The notes below the pieces were generated by a model. That model had not been told where the DNA came from and did not search any database. It saw only the letters and a program-made list of their open reading frames with translations. DNA of 64,000 nucleotides, from assembly GCA_044222045.1 (NCBI GenBank), contig JBGAOB010000001.1, forward strand, positions 1-64,000. Reading direction: 5' to 3'. Positions 18,863 to 26,926 of the stretch are shown piece by piece. Source of the DNA: JBGAMH01 sp044222045 (GTDB taxonomy: Bacteria; Eisenbacteria; RBG-16-71-46). Within the stretch, counting starts at the first letter, position 1. Each line of letters starts with the position of its first letter. Both the position numbers and the translations under genes were made by a program.

Positions 18863-18925
18863 CGTATCAAAACGACCTTCTTGGTCTTCCCTTTGAATGA
18901 AGCGTTTTTTTTCTTGTGGGGGTCC
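18863..18925 (-). promoter_or_regulatory. AT-rich upstream region of the nhaR-like gene, possible LTTR operator
   Basis: This is an AT-rich island in otherwise very GC-rich DNA, directly upstream of the regulator start. It includes an eight-T run (about 18905-18912) and a small inverted repeat GACC-N5-GGTC (18874-18886). Position and composition suit the promoter and autoregulatory site of a LysR-type gene, but no specific binding motif can be proven. Confidence 0.35.
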
Positions 18926-18998
18926 GGGGGTGATGGGGCTTTGTTCCGTGCGTCGCGGGTCACCCGCGAACGACCCCGCAGGATAGGAGCCCGAAGCC

Positions 18999-19406
18999 GT
19001 GATCGTTCGACTCGCTCGTTTGCGTTACATCCGCCTGAAGCGCACCACCGTGTGGTTGGTGCTGCTCGCCGGGATGGGTGTCGACGGCGCGCCGGTCGAG
19101 GCGATGATCCACCCGCCGGTCGAGGTTCCGCCTGCCATCGTCCGCGAGACGACCTTCGAGGGCGACGAGGCCCCGGCCGCACCGACGCGACCGATGCGGG
19201 CGTTGTCGCCCGGCACGGTGCGACCGGGCCACCGCGGACTGGACGCGGGAACGCGTTCACGCTCCGCGGGCAGCGCTCCGCCCGCCACCGACTTCCCGAC
19301 GCATGGCCCGCTGCGCGTGGCCTCGCCGGCGTTCGTCCACGAGAACGAACGGCCGGGATGCGAGCGCGCGTGGGCCCCGTCCGGAATCCGCGGTCCGCCC
19401 GCCTGA
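18999..19406 (+). CDS. Small secreted Pro/Ala-rich protein, unknown
   Basis: 135 residues from a GTG at 18999 with a GGAG about 10 bases upstream. The N terminus has a basic region followed by TTVWLVLLAGMGVDGA, a plausible signal peptide or anchor. The rest is Pro/Ala/Arg-rich (HPPVEVPPAIVRE) with no recognisable domain. Third-position GC is very high, as expected for a coding frame here, and no competing frame is better. It sits divergent to the NhaR-like regulator and 90 bases before the SOD-like gene, on the same strand. I do not recognise a homologue; it may be non-coding. Confidence 0.42.
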   Translation: MIVRLARLRYIRLKRTTVWLVLLAGMGVDGAPVEAMIHPPVEVPPAIVRETTFEGDEAPAAPTRPMRALSPGTVRPGHRGLDAGTRSRSAGSAPPATDFPTHGPLRVASPAFVHENERPGCERAWAPSGIRGPPA

Positions 19407-19495
19407 CGGCCGGCTGGACCCGTCCTTCATCCACCTTTCGCTGCACCCCCCCATCCGGGCCCCGCGCACGGCGCCGGGCCCGAACGGAGAAGACC

Positions 19496-20116
19496 ATGAA
19501 CCACTACACGCACATCGAGCCCCGCGCCTTCACGCACCTCGCCCAGGTCAAGGCCATCCCGACGCCCGTGCTGGAGGACATGAAGCGCCGCTACACGACC
19601 GCGGTCGCGAGAACGAACGAGATCCTCGACCGGCTCCGGGAAGCCGACCGGACGGCGTCGAACACGGTGTTCAGCGACATGCGGACCCTGCTCGGGGCGC
19701 TGCCGACCACGCTCGCCACGGTGAAGAGCTACGAGCTCTTCTTCTCCCAGCTGGGATCGAAGCCGGGCGTGCCGACGAAGGGCGTGCTGGCGGACCGCAT
19801 CACGAAGGACTTCGGTTCGCACGCGCAGTTCATGGACGAGTTCGTCGCGACCGCGCTGGCGTCCCGGGGATGGGCCGCCGTCGTGTGGGACCTCGATCTG
19901 CAGCGACTCATGTGCATGATCGGGGACACGCCGGAACAGCTCACGGTGTGGAACAACACGCCGGTCATCGTGGTCGACGTCACCGAGCGCGGGCTGGGCG
20001 TGGGGACGGAGCGATCCACCTACATCCGAACGCTCGTCGAGCACCTCGACTGGCCGGTGATCGAGCGCAACCTCGAGAACGCCCTCGGGCTGACGCCGGT
20101 GGGGCGGTCACACTAG
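19496..20116 (+). CDS. Fe/Mn superoxide dismutase-fold protein lacking metal-ligand histidines
   Basis: 206 residues, start ATG 19496 after GGAG. The order of family blocks is that of Fe/Mn-SODs: an N-terminal helical hairpin (LEDMKRRYTTAV), YELFFSQLGSKPGVPTKG, ITKDFGSHAQFMDEFVATAL, SRGWAAVVWDLDLQRLMC, TPVIVVDVTERGLG and TRTLVEHLDWPVIERNLENAL-like C-terminal helices. In active enzymes the metal is held by three His and one Asp. Here the Asp fits D161, but the His of the DVWEH-type motif is R165 (DVTERG). The HHxxYV-type position reads RRYTTAV, and the H-T-F-Y-W position reads SYELFF. All three histidines therefore appear to be missing. Known enzymes disproportionate superoxide; this copy probably does not. 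The role is unknown. No signal peptide. Confidence 0.85.
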   Translation: MNHYTHIEPRAFTHLAQVKAIPTPVLEDMKRRYTTAVARTNEILDRLREADRTASNTVFSDMRTLLGALPTTLATVKSYELFFSQLGSKPGVPTKGVLADRITKDFGSHAQFMDEFVATALASRGWAAVVWDLDLQRLMCMIGDTPEQLTVWNNTPVIVVDVTERGLGVGTERSTYIRTLVEHLDWPVIERNLENALGLTPVGRSH

Positions 20117-20161
20117 CCGCCCCGGGGCTCGACACCCGGGCCCCGGGAAGCGAAGCGAACG

Positions 20162-20190
20162 GGAGCGGGCCGGAAGTCTCGGCCCGCTCC
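20162..20190. terminator. Bidirectional hairpin terminator
   Basis: A 10-bp perfect stem GGAGCGGGCC / GGCCCGCTCC with a 9-base loop lies in the 107-bp gap between the convergent SOD-like and isochorismatase genes. No T tract. Confidence 0.6.
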
Positions 20191-20223
20191 GTGCGTTCGG
20201 ACCGATCGCCGCGCCCGCGGCGG

Positions 20224-20763
20224 TCAGCGCAGGAACTCCCGGCTCACTTCCTTGAAGAGCGGCGTTCCCGACTCGTGCAGCCACTCGAACGCCGCCATCT
20301 CGCGCGAAACGATCTGCACACCGTGCGGGCGCATGCGCGCCAGCGCGAGTGCCTTGTCGCTGGCGCGGCGCGAGCCGACGGCCTCCTCCACCACGAACAC
20401 GTCGCGCCCGGTCGCGCGCAGTTCGAGCGCCGTCTGCAGCACGCACACGTGCGTCTCGATGCCGCAGAGCACGATCTGCGGCCTTGCGAAGGCGGGCTCT
20501 TCGGCGAGGCATCCGGCCGCCACGCACGAGAAGTGCAGCTTCTCTCGCGGTGGCGCCGGCAGCAGCGCGCGCAGGTCGGGGTGCGTGGAGCCGATGCCGC
20601 GCGGGTACTGCTCCGTGGCCAGCACCGGCACGCCGAGCCGCGTGGCCACGCGCACGAGCCAGCCCGCGTGGGCCAGCACGTTCGCGCCGTCGTCGATGTG
20701 CGGCAGCAGCTTCTCCTGCACGTCGATCACCAGCAGCGTGGACCGCTTCGCGTCGAGCAGCAT
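20224..20763 (-). CDS. Isochorismatase-family cysteine hydrolase
   Basis: 179 residues, the normal family length. The triad is in place: D14 (LLVIDVQEKL), K75 (REKLHFSC) and C107 (GIETHVCVLQTAL). The conserved ATEQYPRGIG and REMAAFEWL segments match the YcaC/nicotinamidase-like branch seen in many genomes (isochorismatase-like ISOC1 group). Family members hydrolyse amides or vinyl ethers; the substrate here is not predictable, and no siderophore or NAD-salvage gene is adjacent. It is cytoplasmic. The gene starts 37 bases after the stop of the NHL protein gene upstream on the same strand, so the two may share a transcript. Confidence 0.88.
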   Translation of the reverse strand: MLLDAKRSTLLVIDVQEKLLPHIDDGANVLAHAGWLVRVATRLGVPVLATEQYPRGIGSTHPDLRALLPAPPREKLHFSCVAAGCLAEEPAFARPQIVLCGIETHVCVLQTALELRATGRDVFVVEEAVGSRRASDKALALARMRPHGVQIVSREMAAFEWLHESGTPLFKEVSREFLR

Positions 20764-20802
20764 GGGGATGTCCTTCCGCCGACGCCGGGCGGGCGTCGTG
20801 CG

Positions 20803-21726
20803 CTACCGGTACAGCGCCTTGATCCGTCCCCACGAAGTGGCGGCGGCGGGCGTCGGCGCGAACGCCGGCCGGAACTCGGGGTCCACGATCTTGTCGCCCG
20901 GCGCCGGCGCCAGGAACGCGGGCGTCACCTCGGCGAAAGTCGTCGGGTGGAACTTGTGCACCTGCGCGGTGACGCCGTCCACCACGTAGATGTGTCCGTC
21001 GTGCGGGCTCACCACGATGCCGTGCGTGTTGCCCCAGCTGCCGTTGCCGAACGAGCCGAGCAGGTTGTGCGCGGGCGTCGAGTCGTAGCGGTACACGAGG
21101 TTCGTCCCCAGCGCCGTGACCAGGATCTCGCCGTTCAGGAACTCGACGTCGTTGCCGCGCGAACCGAACGGCAGGTTCCAGGCCGTGAGGATCGCGCCCG
21201 TCACGGGGTCGAGCTCGCAGACGCCGGTGTTCGAGTAGAGCACCACGTACAGGTTGCCGTTCGGTCCGTAGCGCATGTCCGAGGGGCCGCCGGGCACCGT
21301 GGCGAACACGCCGATCGGCAGGCCCGTGTTGCCGTCGTACTCGCGGATGATGCCCGTCGAGGTCTCGCTCACGAGCACGTTGCCGTTCGCGCGATAGATG
21401 CCCGCCCACTGCCACGCCGCCGGGCCGTACGACTTGATGAACGCCCCGGTGGCCACGTCGTACTCGGCGACGCCCGCGAAGCCGCCCACCAGCACGCGAC
21501 CGTTGGTGGTTCCGAAGTGGATCGCCAGCGGCGAGTTCGAAGTGGGTGTGAACACTCCGAGGAAGTTGCCGGTCGTGCCCGTGTACACACGCACGGTGTT
21601 GGACACGTCGCCCGTCACGTAGAGATCGCCGACGGAGCCCACGGGCACCGCGCGGGACGTCGACGGCAGCGCCAGGGCGAGCAGCAGGAGCGGGAGCAGG
21701 GTGCGGAGTCGTGCGGAGCGCGGCAT
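20803..21726 (-). CDS. Secreted NHL/SMP-30-like beta-propeller protein
   Basis: 307 residues. The ATG at 21726 is preceded by GGAGG (ccggaggtcccc) and opens a signal peptide (MPRSARLRTLLPLLLLALAL to SRA). The body consists of about six propeller blades with motifs such as GDLYVTGDVSNTVRVY, IIREYDGNTGLPIGVF, DMRYGPNGNLYVV and HGIVVSPHDGHIYVVDG, typical of NHL/gluconolactonase-like propellers. Unlike most secreted proteins in this window it lacks the C-terminal sorting domain and ends at SWGRIKALYR. It therefore may remain periplasmic. It stands between the isochorismatase gene and a hairpin that terminates the FG-GAP gene. Confidence 0.82.
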   Translation of the reverse strand: MPRSARLRTLLPLLLLALALPSTSRAVPVGSVGDLYVTGDVSNTVRVYTGTTGNFLGVFTPTSNSPLAIHFGTTNGRVLVGGFAGVAEYDVATGAFIKSYGPAAWQWAGIYRANGNVLVSETSTGIIREYDGNTGLPIGVFATVPGGPSDMRYGPNGNLYVVLYSNTGVCELDPVTGAILTAWNLPFGSRGNDVEFLNGEILVTALGTNLVYRYDSTPAHNLLGSFGNGSWGNTHGIVVSPHDGHIYVVDGVTAQVHKFHPTTFAEVTPAFLAPAPGDKIVDPEFRPAFAPTPAAATSWGRIKALYR

Positions 21727-21861
21727 GGGGACCTCCGGGGAGTGCGGCGAGGAGTTCGCGAGCGGGAAGTGTCCCCGCCTCGCCGCGAGGCCGTCAACGG
21801 GAATCCGCGGTCCGGGTCGTGCCCCGGCGGACGCGCGGCCGGCCCGCACGCGGCGCACGAA

Positions 21862-21893
21862 CGAACGGCCGCCCCCGAAGGAGCGGCCGTTCG
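21862..21893. terminator. Hairpin terminator of the FG-GAP gene
   Basis: An 11-bp stem CGAACGGCCGC / GCGGCCGTTCG with a 10-base loop lies just past the stop of the minus-strand gene ending at 21908. Confidence 0.6.
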
Positions 21894-21907
21894 CGACAGG
21901 CCCCGGG

Positions 21908-24900
21908 CTATTCCAGCCGCGCCAGCTTGCGGCTGATCGTTTCGCCCGCCGCCACCAGCCGCACGAAGTACACGCCGGCCGGCGCCGCCGTCCCCCGCTC
22001 GTCGCGGCCGTCCCACGTGGCGCGGTGCGCGCCGGCCGCGCGCTCGCCGTCGACGAGCGTGCGCACGCGACGACCCTGGAGATCCACCACGTCCAGGCTC
22101 ACCCGCGTCGCGCGCGGCAGCTCGAACGCGAGGCTCGTCTCGCCGCGCATCGGGTTCGGCCGCGCGTCGGACAGCGACACGCGCGTGACACCGCCCGCGG
22201 TCGGCGCGCCCACCCACGTGGTGCCCGGGCCACGGAGGTCGTACTCGCGCACGCCGCTGCGCACCGGCGACTCCCAGCGCGACGTCGGGAAGTAGATGTT
22301 GTGGAACCGCGCCCGCAAACGCCACGAGTACGGCGTGCCGATCGCGAGGCCGGACACCGGCGTGAACGCGGCCCCGACGTGACCCACGACCGAGCTGTAG
22401 AGCGTGCCCGTCCAGGCCGTCGTCACTCCCTGGATCGGCGGCAGCGTGTAGCGGGGCGGCGTGCGGAGGTCCCACTCCATCTTGAACTTCGTGCGACCGG
22501 CGGCCGACGGCGCGTAGTTGAGGAACACCGGGTTCGCGCCCGCCGAACCCATGGGCACCACGTTCGGGCCGCTCACCGTGCGGCGCGCCAGCGCGAGGTG
22601 CACACGCGACGAGCCGGTGCCACCCATGCACACCTCGACGAATCCCTGGCGGTACGAGACGTCGGTGTACCCGGGCTCGCCGAGGACGAGGTCCGCCCAG
22701 CCGTCACCGTTCACGTCGCCGGCGTTCGCGACGCAATGCCCCACGTTGGTCGCGACGCCGGAGCCGAACAGCGTCCGGATCGGCGCCGCCCCGGCCGGCA
22801 GCGGCCCGGCGTACACGCGCGCGGTGCCGCGATCCTGCGGACCGGCGGCGTCCTGGAACACCGCGCCCACCACCACGTCGCTCAGCCCGTCGCCGTTCGC
22901 GTCGCCGGCGCTCGCCACGGAGCTGCCGTAGCCGCCGAACGCCTCGTCGCCGAGCTGGCTCCAGATCAGGCTGGTCAGGCCGGACGCCGAACCGCCGAGC
23001 ACCGCGGCGCGGCCCTGGTTCTGGATCGTCTGGTTCGCGTTCGGCGCGCCCACGATCACGTCGCCGTACCCGTCGCCGTTCACGTCACCGGCATTCGACA
23101 CGCTCGAGCCGTACGTCTCGTTGGCGCCGCCGTTCAGCGTGCGCTGGAGCACGAGGACACTGCCGGCGGGGCTGCCCGCGTACTCGAAGATCCGCCCGCT
23201 GTCCACGATCGTGAACGGCCCCGCGGGCGTGTCGAAGTACGGCGCGCCCACGATCAGGTCGGTGTAGCCGTCGCCGTTCGTGTCGGCGAAGCCGTTCAGG
23301 CTCCAGCCGAACCTCTCGCCCGCCTGCGTGCCCGAGCCGGCCCACACGTTCGAGGCCGCGATGCCCGTGGGCCCGCCCAGGTACATGAACGCGCTCCCCG
23401 TGACGGTGTTCGAAGCGCCCACGGCGAGGTCGGCGTAGCCGTCGCCGTTGAAGTCGCCGCCGGTCAGGGCGCTGCCGAAGTAGCTGGCCGGCGAGGGGCC
23501 GTTCAGCACGCGGTCCGGCGTGGTCAGCGGCACCGTTCCCGAGCGACCGTGGAACACGAGCACGCGCCCGACGTTGCCGTTGAACGGCTGGTGCGCACCC
23601 ACGGCGATGTCCGCGAGTCCGTCGCCGTTCACGTCGCCGACGCCGCACACCGCGATGCCGAGCTGGTCGCCCTCGGCGCCGATCACGAACCACGAGTAGG
23701 TGGCCGCGAGGCCGTTCAGGCTGCCGCGCACGAGGAACACGATGCCGTTGTCGGCTTCACCCTGGCTGTAGTCGTCCCACGACGGGCTGCCGATGAGCAC
23801 GTCGTCGTAGCCGTCGCCGTCCACGTCACCGGCCGACGCGACGGACCAGCCGAGCCCGGCGTCCTCCACCACCGACTGCGTGAAGTTCCACGCGGCCGTG
23901 TATGCCGGGCCGTCGCCGTTGCCGGAGAACACCGCGAGCCGGCCCTCGTTCGCCTGGCCGTTGCCGAACAGGGCGTCGCCGATCACGACGTCGGAGAGCC
24001 CGTCCCCGTTCACGTCGCCCGCCGTGCCGAAGGCGCCCGACGGGTTCGGCGCGAAGAACTGGGTCACGAGCAGCGACGACTGGTAGCTGGTCAGCAGCGC
24101 CGCGTTGCCGTTCTGCCCGATCAGCAGGTCGGCCTTGCCGTCGCCGGTCACGTCGCCCGCGGGGGTGAACGCCCGGCCGAACTGCAGGTTCGGAATCGTG
24201 CCCGCGTCCCACCACACCAGCGAGCCGGTGAGCCCCGAGGGCCCGCCCGCGTAGACGCGCGCATAGCCGCCGTCCGGGCCGTACGTGTCGTCGGTGGGCG
24301 CACCCACCGCGACGTCGGCGTAGCCGTCCCCGTTCACGTCGCCGGCGCCGCACACCGCCGCACCGAACGTCGCGAACTGCGCCGGCGACTCGACGATGGA
24401 CGCCGATCCGAACGTGCCGCGTCCCGCGAACCGCGGCAGGCCCGTCGACGAGCCGAAGATGACGTACGCCTTGCCGCCGATGATCCCGCCGGTCAGCGAC
24501 GAAGGCGCGCCGGGATAACCCACGACGAGGTCGTCGTAGCCGTCGGCATTCACGTCGCCCGCGGTGGCGGCGGCGGCGCCGGTGGAGTTCGGGATCGTGA
24601 ACCCGCACGCGCCGAGCAGCCACGGATCCGCGGTGCTGAGTCCGTTCGCCGAGCCCATGAACACGTCCACGCGCCCGTGCGTCTGCGTGCCCGGCCCGCA
24701 CTCGCTGAACAGGCCGACGAGCGGCGCGGTGATCACCACGTCGTCGAACCCGTCACCGTTCACGTCGCCCGCCGGTCCCACCGTGGTCCCCCAGCCACCG
24801 CAGAAGTTCTGCGTGTAGTCGAAGGGCGAGGCGGTGTTGAGGCCGGTCGGCCCGCCGTAGTAGATGCGCAGCCGGCCCGACTGGGTGAGCGCCCACGCGA

Positions 24901-25423
24901 TCGCGACGTCGCCGTAGCCGTCGCCGTTCACGTCGCCGACGCCGGTGCAGGTTCCCGCGCCCGTCGTGACCGGCTGGGCGACCGGGTAGCCCGGTGCCAG
25001 CGCCGGGCCGCTCGCCGAACCCAGGTAGAGATAGAACTGGTTGTTCGAGAGCCCACCCATCGCCACGAGATCGGAGTAGCCGTCGTTGTTCACGTCCCCC
25101 GCGGTGGCCACCGAGTTGCCGAGCAGACCGCTGGGCGTGTTCGACTCGATCGTCCAGGTGGGCGTGGTCGCGAGCGCCGCGGACTCGTCCAGCTGCGCGC
25201 GTTCACGCAGGAACCGCATGCCCATCTGGCGTGCCGCATCGGGCGTGGGAAGCGCGCGCGAGCCGACCGACGTGTGGAAACGGTCCTCTCCCGTGCGGGG
25301 CGCGGGCGAGCGGTTCGCGAGGTCGTCGAGCAGGCCCGCGACGGCGGGCGGCGTGAGCGTGGTGACGAAGGCGACGGCCAGCAGCATGGCCGGCAGCGCG
25401 CGGAAGGGGCGGCAAAGGGGCAT
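21908..25423 (-). CDS. Giant secreted FG-GAP (integrin-like) repeat protein with sorting domain
   Basis: 1171 residues; start ATG 25423 after GGAGG, with a signal peptide ending about AVAG. About fourteen FG-GAP repeats fill residues 100-960. Each has a 'GDVNGDGYxDvviG' calcium-binding loop followed by 'G.vyvf.G...Gl', as in integrin alpha propellers, so two seven-bladed propellers are likely. A region of about 90 residues with fibronectin-like character follows (GTPYSWRLRARFHNIYF). The sorting domain (DARPNPMRGETSLAFELPRA, VDLQGRRVRTLVDGERAAG, APAGVYFVRL) closes the protein. Such proteins are usually surface adhesins or calcium-stabilised binding proteins. The DNA is correspondingly repetitive, with near-identical GTCGCCGTTCACGTC-type blocks at each repeat. 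Confidence 0.9.
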   Translation of the reverse strand: MPLCRPFRALPAMLLAVAFVTTLTPPAVAGLLDDLANRSPAPRTGEDRFHTSVGSRALPTPDAARQMGMRFLRERAQLDESAALATTPTWTIESNTPSGLLGNSVATAGDVNNDGYSDLVAMGGLSNNQFYLYLGSASGPALAPGYPVAQPVTTGAGTCTGVGDVNGDGYGDVAIAWALTQSGRLRIYYGGPTGLNTASPFDYTQNFCGGWGTTVGPAGDVNGDGFDDVVITAPLVGLFSECGPGTQTHGRVDVFMGSANGLSTADPWLLGACGFTIPNSTGAAAATAGDVNADGYDDLVVGYPGAPSSLTGGIIGGKAYVIFGSSTGLPRFAGRGTFGSASIVESPAQFATFGAAVCGAGDVNGDGYADVAVGAPTDDTYGPDGGYARVYAGGPSGLTGSLVWWDAGTIPNLQFGRAFTPAGDVTGDGKADLLIGQNGNAALLTSYQSSLLVTQFFAPNPSGAFGTAGDVNGDGLSDVVIGDALFGNGQANEGRLAVFSGNGDGPAYTAAWNFTQSVVEDAGLGWSVASAGDVDGDGYDDVLIGSPSWDDYSQGEADNGIVFLVRGSLNGLAATYSWFVIGAEGDQLGIAVCGVGDVNGDGLADIAVGAHQPFNGNVGRVLVFHGRSGTVPLTTPDRVLNGPSPASYFGSALTGGDFNGDGYADLAVGASNTVTGSAFMYLGGPTGIAASNVWAGSGTQAGERFGWSLNGFADTNGDGYTDLIVGAPYFDTPAGPFTIVDSGRIFEYAGSPAGSVLVLQRTLNGGANETYGSSVSNAGDVNGDGYGDVIVGAPNANQTIQNQGRAAVLGGSASGLTSLIWSQLGDEAFGGYGSSVASAGDANGDGLSDVVVGAVFQDAAGPQDRGTARVYAGPLPAGAAPIRTLFGSGVATNVGHCVANAGDVNGDGWADLVLGEPGYTDVSYRQGFVEVCMGGTGSSRVHLALARRTVSGPNVVPMGSAGANPVFLNYAPSAAGRTKFKMEWDLRTPPRYTLPPIQGVTTAWTGTLYSSVVGHVGAAFTPVSGLAIGTPYSWRLRARFHNIYFPTSRWESPVRSGVREYDLRGPGTTWVGAPTAGGVTRVSLSDARPNPMRGETSLAFELPRATRVSLDVVDLQGRRVRTLVDGERAAGAHRATWDGRDERGTAAPAGVYFVRLVAAGETISRKLARLE

Positions 25424-25698
25424 GGGGCCTCCGGTCGGGAATCAGGTCGTGGGGACGCCGGTGGAACGACGCCCGGGCACGTTCGTCACAGACCGAAGAT
25501 GCCGTTCGGAAGCCACGGGTGGATCGCGCCCGCCCACGGTCGCGTCGGGCAGAACCCGCGCCCGCCGGCGGGGCCGGCCCGCATCCGCGATCCGCCGGGT
25601 CGCGCGCTCACCGTGCCTGCGCGCCGGACTCCGAGCGAGAGGGAGTTCTCGATCGAGACAGGAGCCGCGGCGGCGGGAGCCGAACCTTCGTGTGCGCC

Positions 25699-26238
25699 TC
25701 AGCGCTCCGACGGCGGCGCGTCGACGCGGGAGTCGAACGTGGCGGAGCGCACTTTCCCGGTGCCGTCGACCCAGGCGGCGATCGGGAAGTCGTCGATGCC
25801 CGCGGTGCGCAGGAGGCGCCCGGTGTCGGCGTAGACCGGAAAGCCGAGCGCGAATCGCGTCGCGAACTCCCTCGCGTCCTCGCTCGACCCCTCCGTCACC
25901 GCGACCAGCCCGGCCGCGGCCGGTGCGCCGGCGCGGCGGCGGCTCTCCCACTCCGAGGCCATGCGCTCGCACGGCGAGCACTCGGGATCCAGGAACAGCA
26001 CGAGTCCGCCGGATACGCCGGCCAGCGTGGACGAACGAGCCGCCGCGCCGTCGGGGCCCACCACGGGCACGTCGGGCAGCGGCATGCCCGCGCGCAGCGG
26101 CATCGGCGGCGGCACCACGCGTTCGCGCGGTCCGAACCACGTGCGGTATGCGCTGCCGGCGTAGATTCCCGCCGCTCCGATCGCGGCGAGCACGAGCCAC
26201 CACACGAGGTTCGATCGGGCGCTTGTGGGTTCGGTCAT
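25699..26238 (-). CDS. Membrane-anchored thioredoxin-like (TlpA-type) protein
   Basis: 179 residues. One N-terminal helix (LVWWLVLAAIGAAGIYAG, residues 11-28) anchors a periplasmic domain. That domain has the TlpA-like entry 'GMPLPDVPVVGPDG' and the active site C87-S-P-C90 in FLDPECSPCERM. A cis-Pro candidate lies in DDFPIAAWVDGTG, where the Pro precedes the last strands as in thioredoxins. It should catalyse disulfide exchange in the periplasm, for example haem or cytochrome maturation or reduction of secreted proteins. The adjacent gene encodes a secreted peptide with eight cysteines, a possible substrate (inference). It starts 118 bases after that gene's stop, on the same strand. Confidence 0.83.
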   Translation of the reverse strand: MTEPTSARSNLVWWLVLAAIGAAGIYAGSAYRTWFGPRERVVPPPMPLRAGMPLPDVPVVGPDGAAARSSTLAGVSGGLVLFLDPECSPCERMASEWESRRRAGAPAAAGLVAVTEGSSEDAREFATRFALGFPVYADTGRLLRTAGIDDFPIAAWVDGTGKVRSATFDSRVDAPPSER

Positions 26239-26356
26239 GGGTGTGAGGTTGGAGCGGTCGCGCTGCGGGAAAGCTGAGGGCGTCCGGTGACGGGCAGTCG
26301 GCGAGTGCGTGTGGTGCTGGGGAGTCTCGCCGCCACCGGACGCCCGGGGGCTCGGA

Positions 26357-26554
26357 TCAACAGGGGAAGCTCTGCGGGCAGGAGATGCCTGTGGCCGGCT
26401 TGCAGGTTTCGACGCCGTTCACGGTGCAGCACTTGTACGAAGTGCCACAGATGCACTTGTAGCGGCAGTTGGCGGCTTCGGCCTTGGTGTGCAGCGCGCT
26501 GGCCACGAACGCCACCGCGAACACGGCGAGGATCAGGAGAGCCTTGCGGATCAC
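26357..26554 (-). CDS. Small secreted cysteine-rich peptide
   Basis: 65 residues from a GTG at 26554. The start is fixed by an exceptionally complete Shine-Dalgarno, AAGGAGGTGATT (complement of 26558-26569). A signal peptide (MIRKALLILAVFAVAFVASA to about AEA) is followed by a core of about 38 residues with eight cysteines (C30, C34, C36, C42, C43, C51, C59, C65), suggesting four disulfides. I know no family for it. The reading frame continues upstream through the Omp85-like gene as a long shadow frame, which hides this gene from simple ORF callers. It precedes the TlpA-like gene on the same strand, consistent with oxidative folding of the peptide. Confidence 0.72.
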   Translation of the reverse strand: MIRKALLILAVFAVAFVASALHTKAEAANCRYKCICGTSYKCCTVNGVETCKPATGISCPQSFPC

Positions 26555-26926
26555 GCGAATCACCTCCTTCCGCGGAAGATGGACAACCGGCGCAGTACAG
26601 CGTCCGCAGCGGGAAGGGTCAAGACATTCCGGCGGGCGCTCGGGTCGCGGCGCGCGGGTGTGTACGCCCGCCTGGACCGAACACTCCGCCGACCGATTAC
26701 CGGGGCCCGTTTCCTCCCACCTGTGGTATTTCCTCACACGCTCCGTGGGAAGTGCCGAATACGCCCGCGTGCCCGCGGTCACGGGTACGAGCCGGGCATC
26801 CCGCTCGCGCGCCGCGACTTCCCTTCCCGCGCGCCGCGGGCCCGCGGGGTGTGAACGATCGGAACACCGGTTGCAGTGAGCTGTCCCATGCCCGCCCCAC
26901 TTCACCTTCCGGAGCCCGCAGGCCGC
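26555..26926. other. Divergent intergenic region upstream of the Cys-rich peptide and the Omp85-like operon
   Basis: About 370 bases holding the Shine-Dalgarno of the peptide gene at its left end and presumably two divergent promoters. A moderately AT-richer patch (about 26725-26745, around TGTGGTATTTCCTCAC) is the best promoter candidate for the operon. No RNA element recognised. Confidence 0.35.

Noticed and set aside
22680..25100. Possible CRISPR-like regular repeats
   Set aside because: The regular blocks are codon-level repeats of FG-GAP calcium loops (GDVNGDGY), varying in sequence and in frame with the gene.
21701..25834. 1377-codon plus-strand open frame opposite the FG-GAP gene
   Set aside because: Repetitive His/Val/Arg-rich translation produced by the repeated GTCGCCGTTCACGTC blocks on the opposite strand; no start signal or domain.
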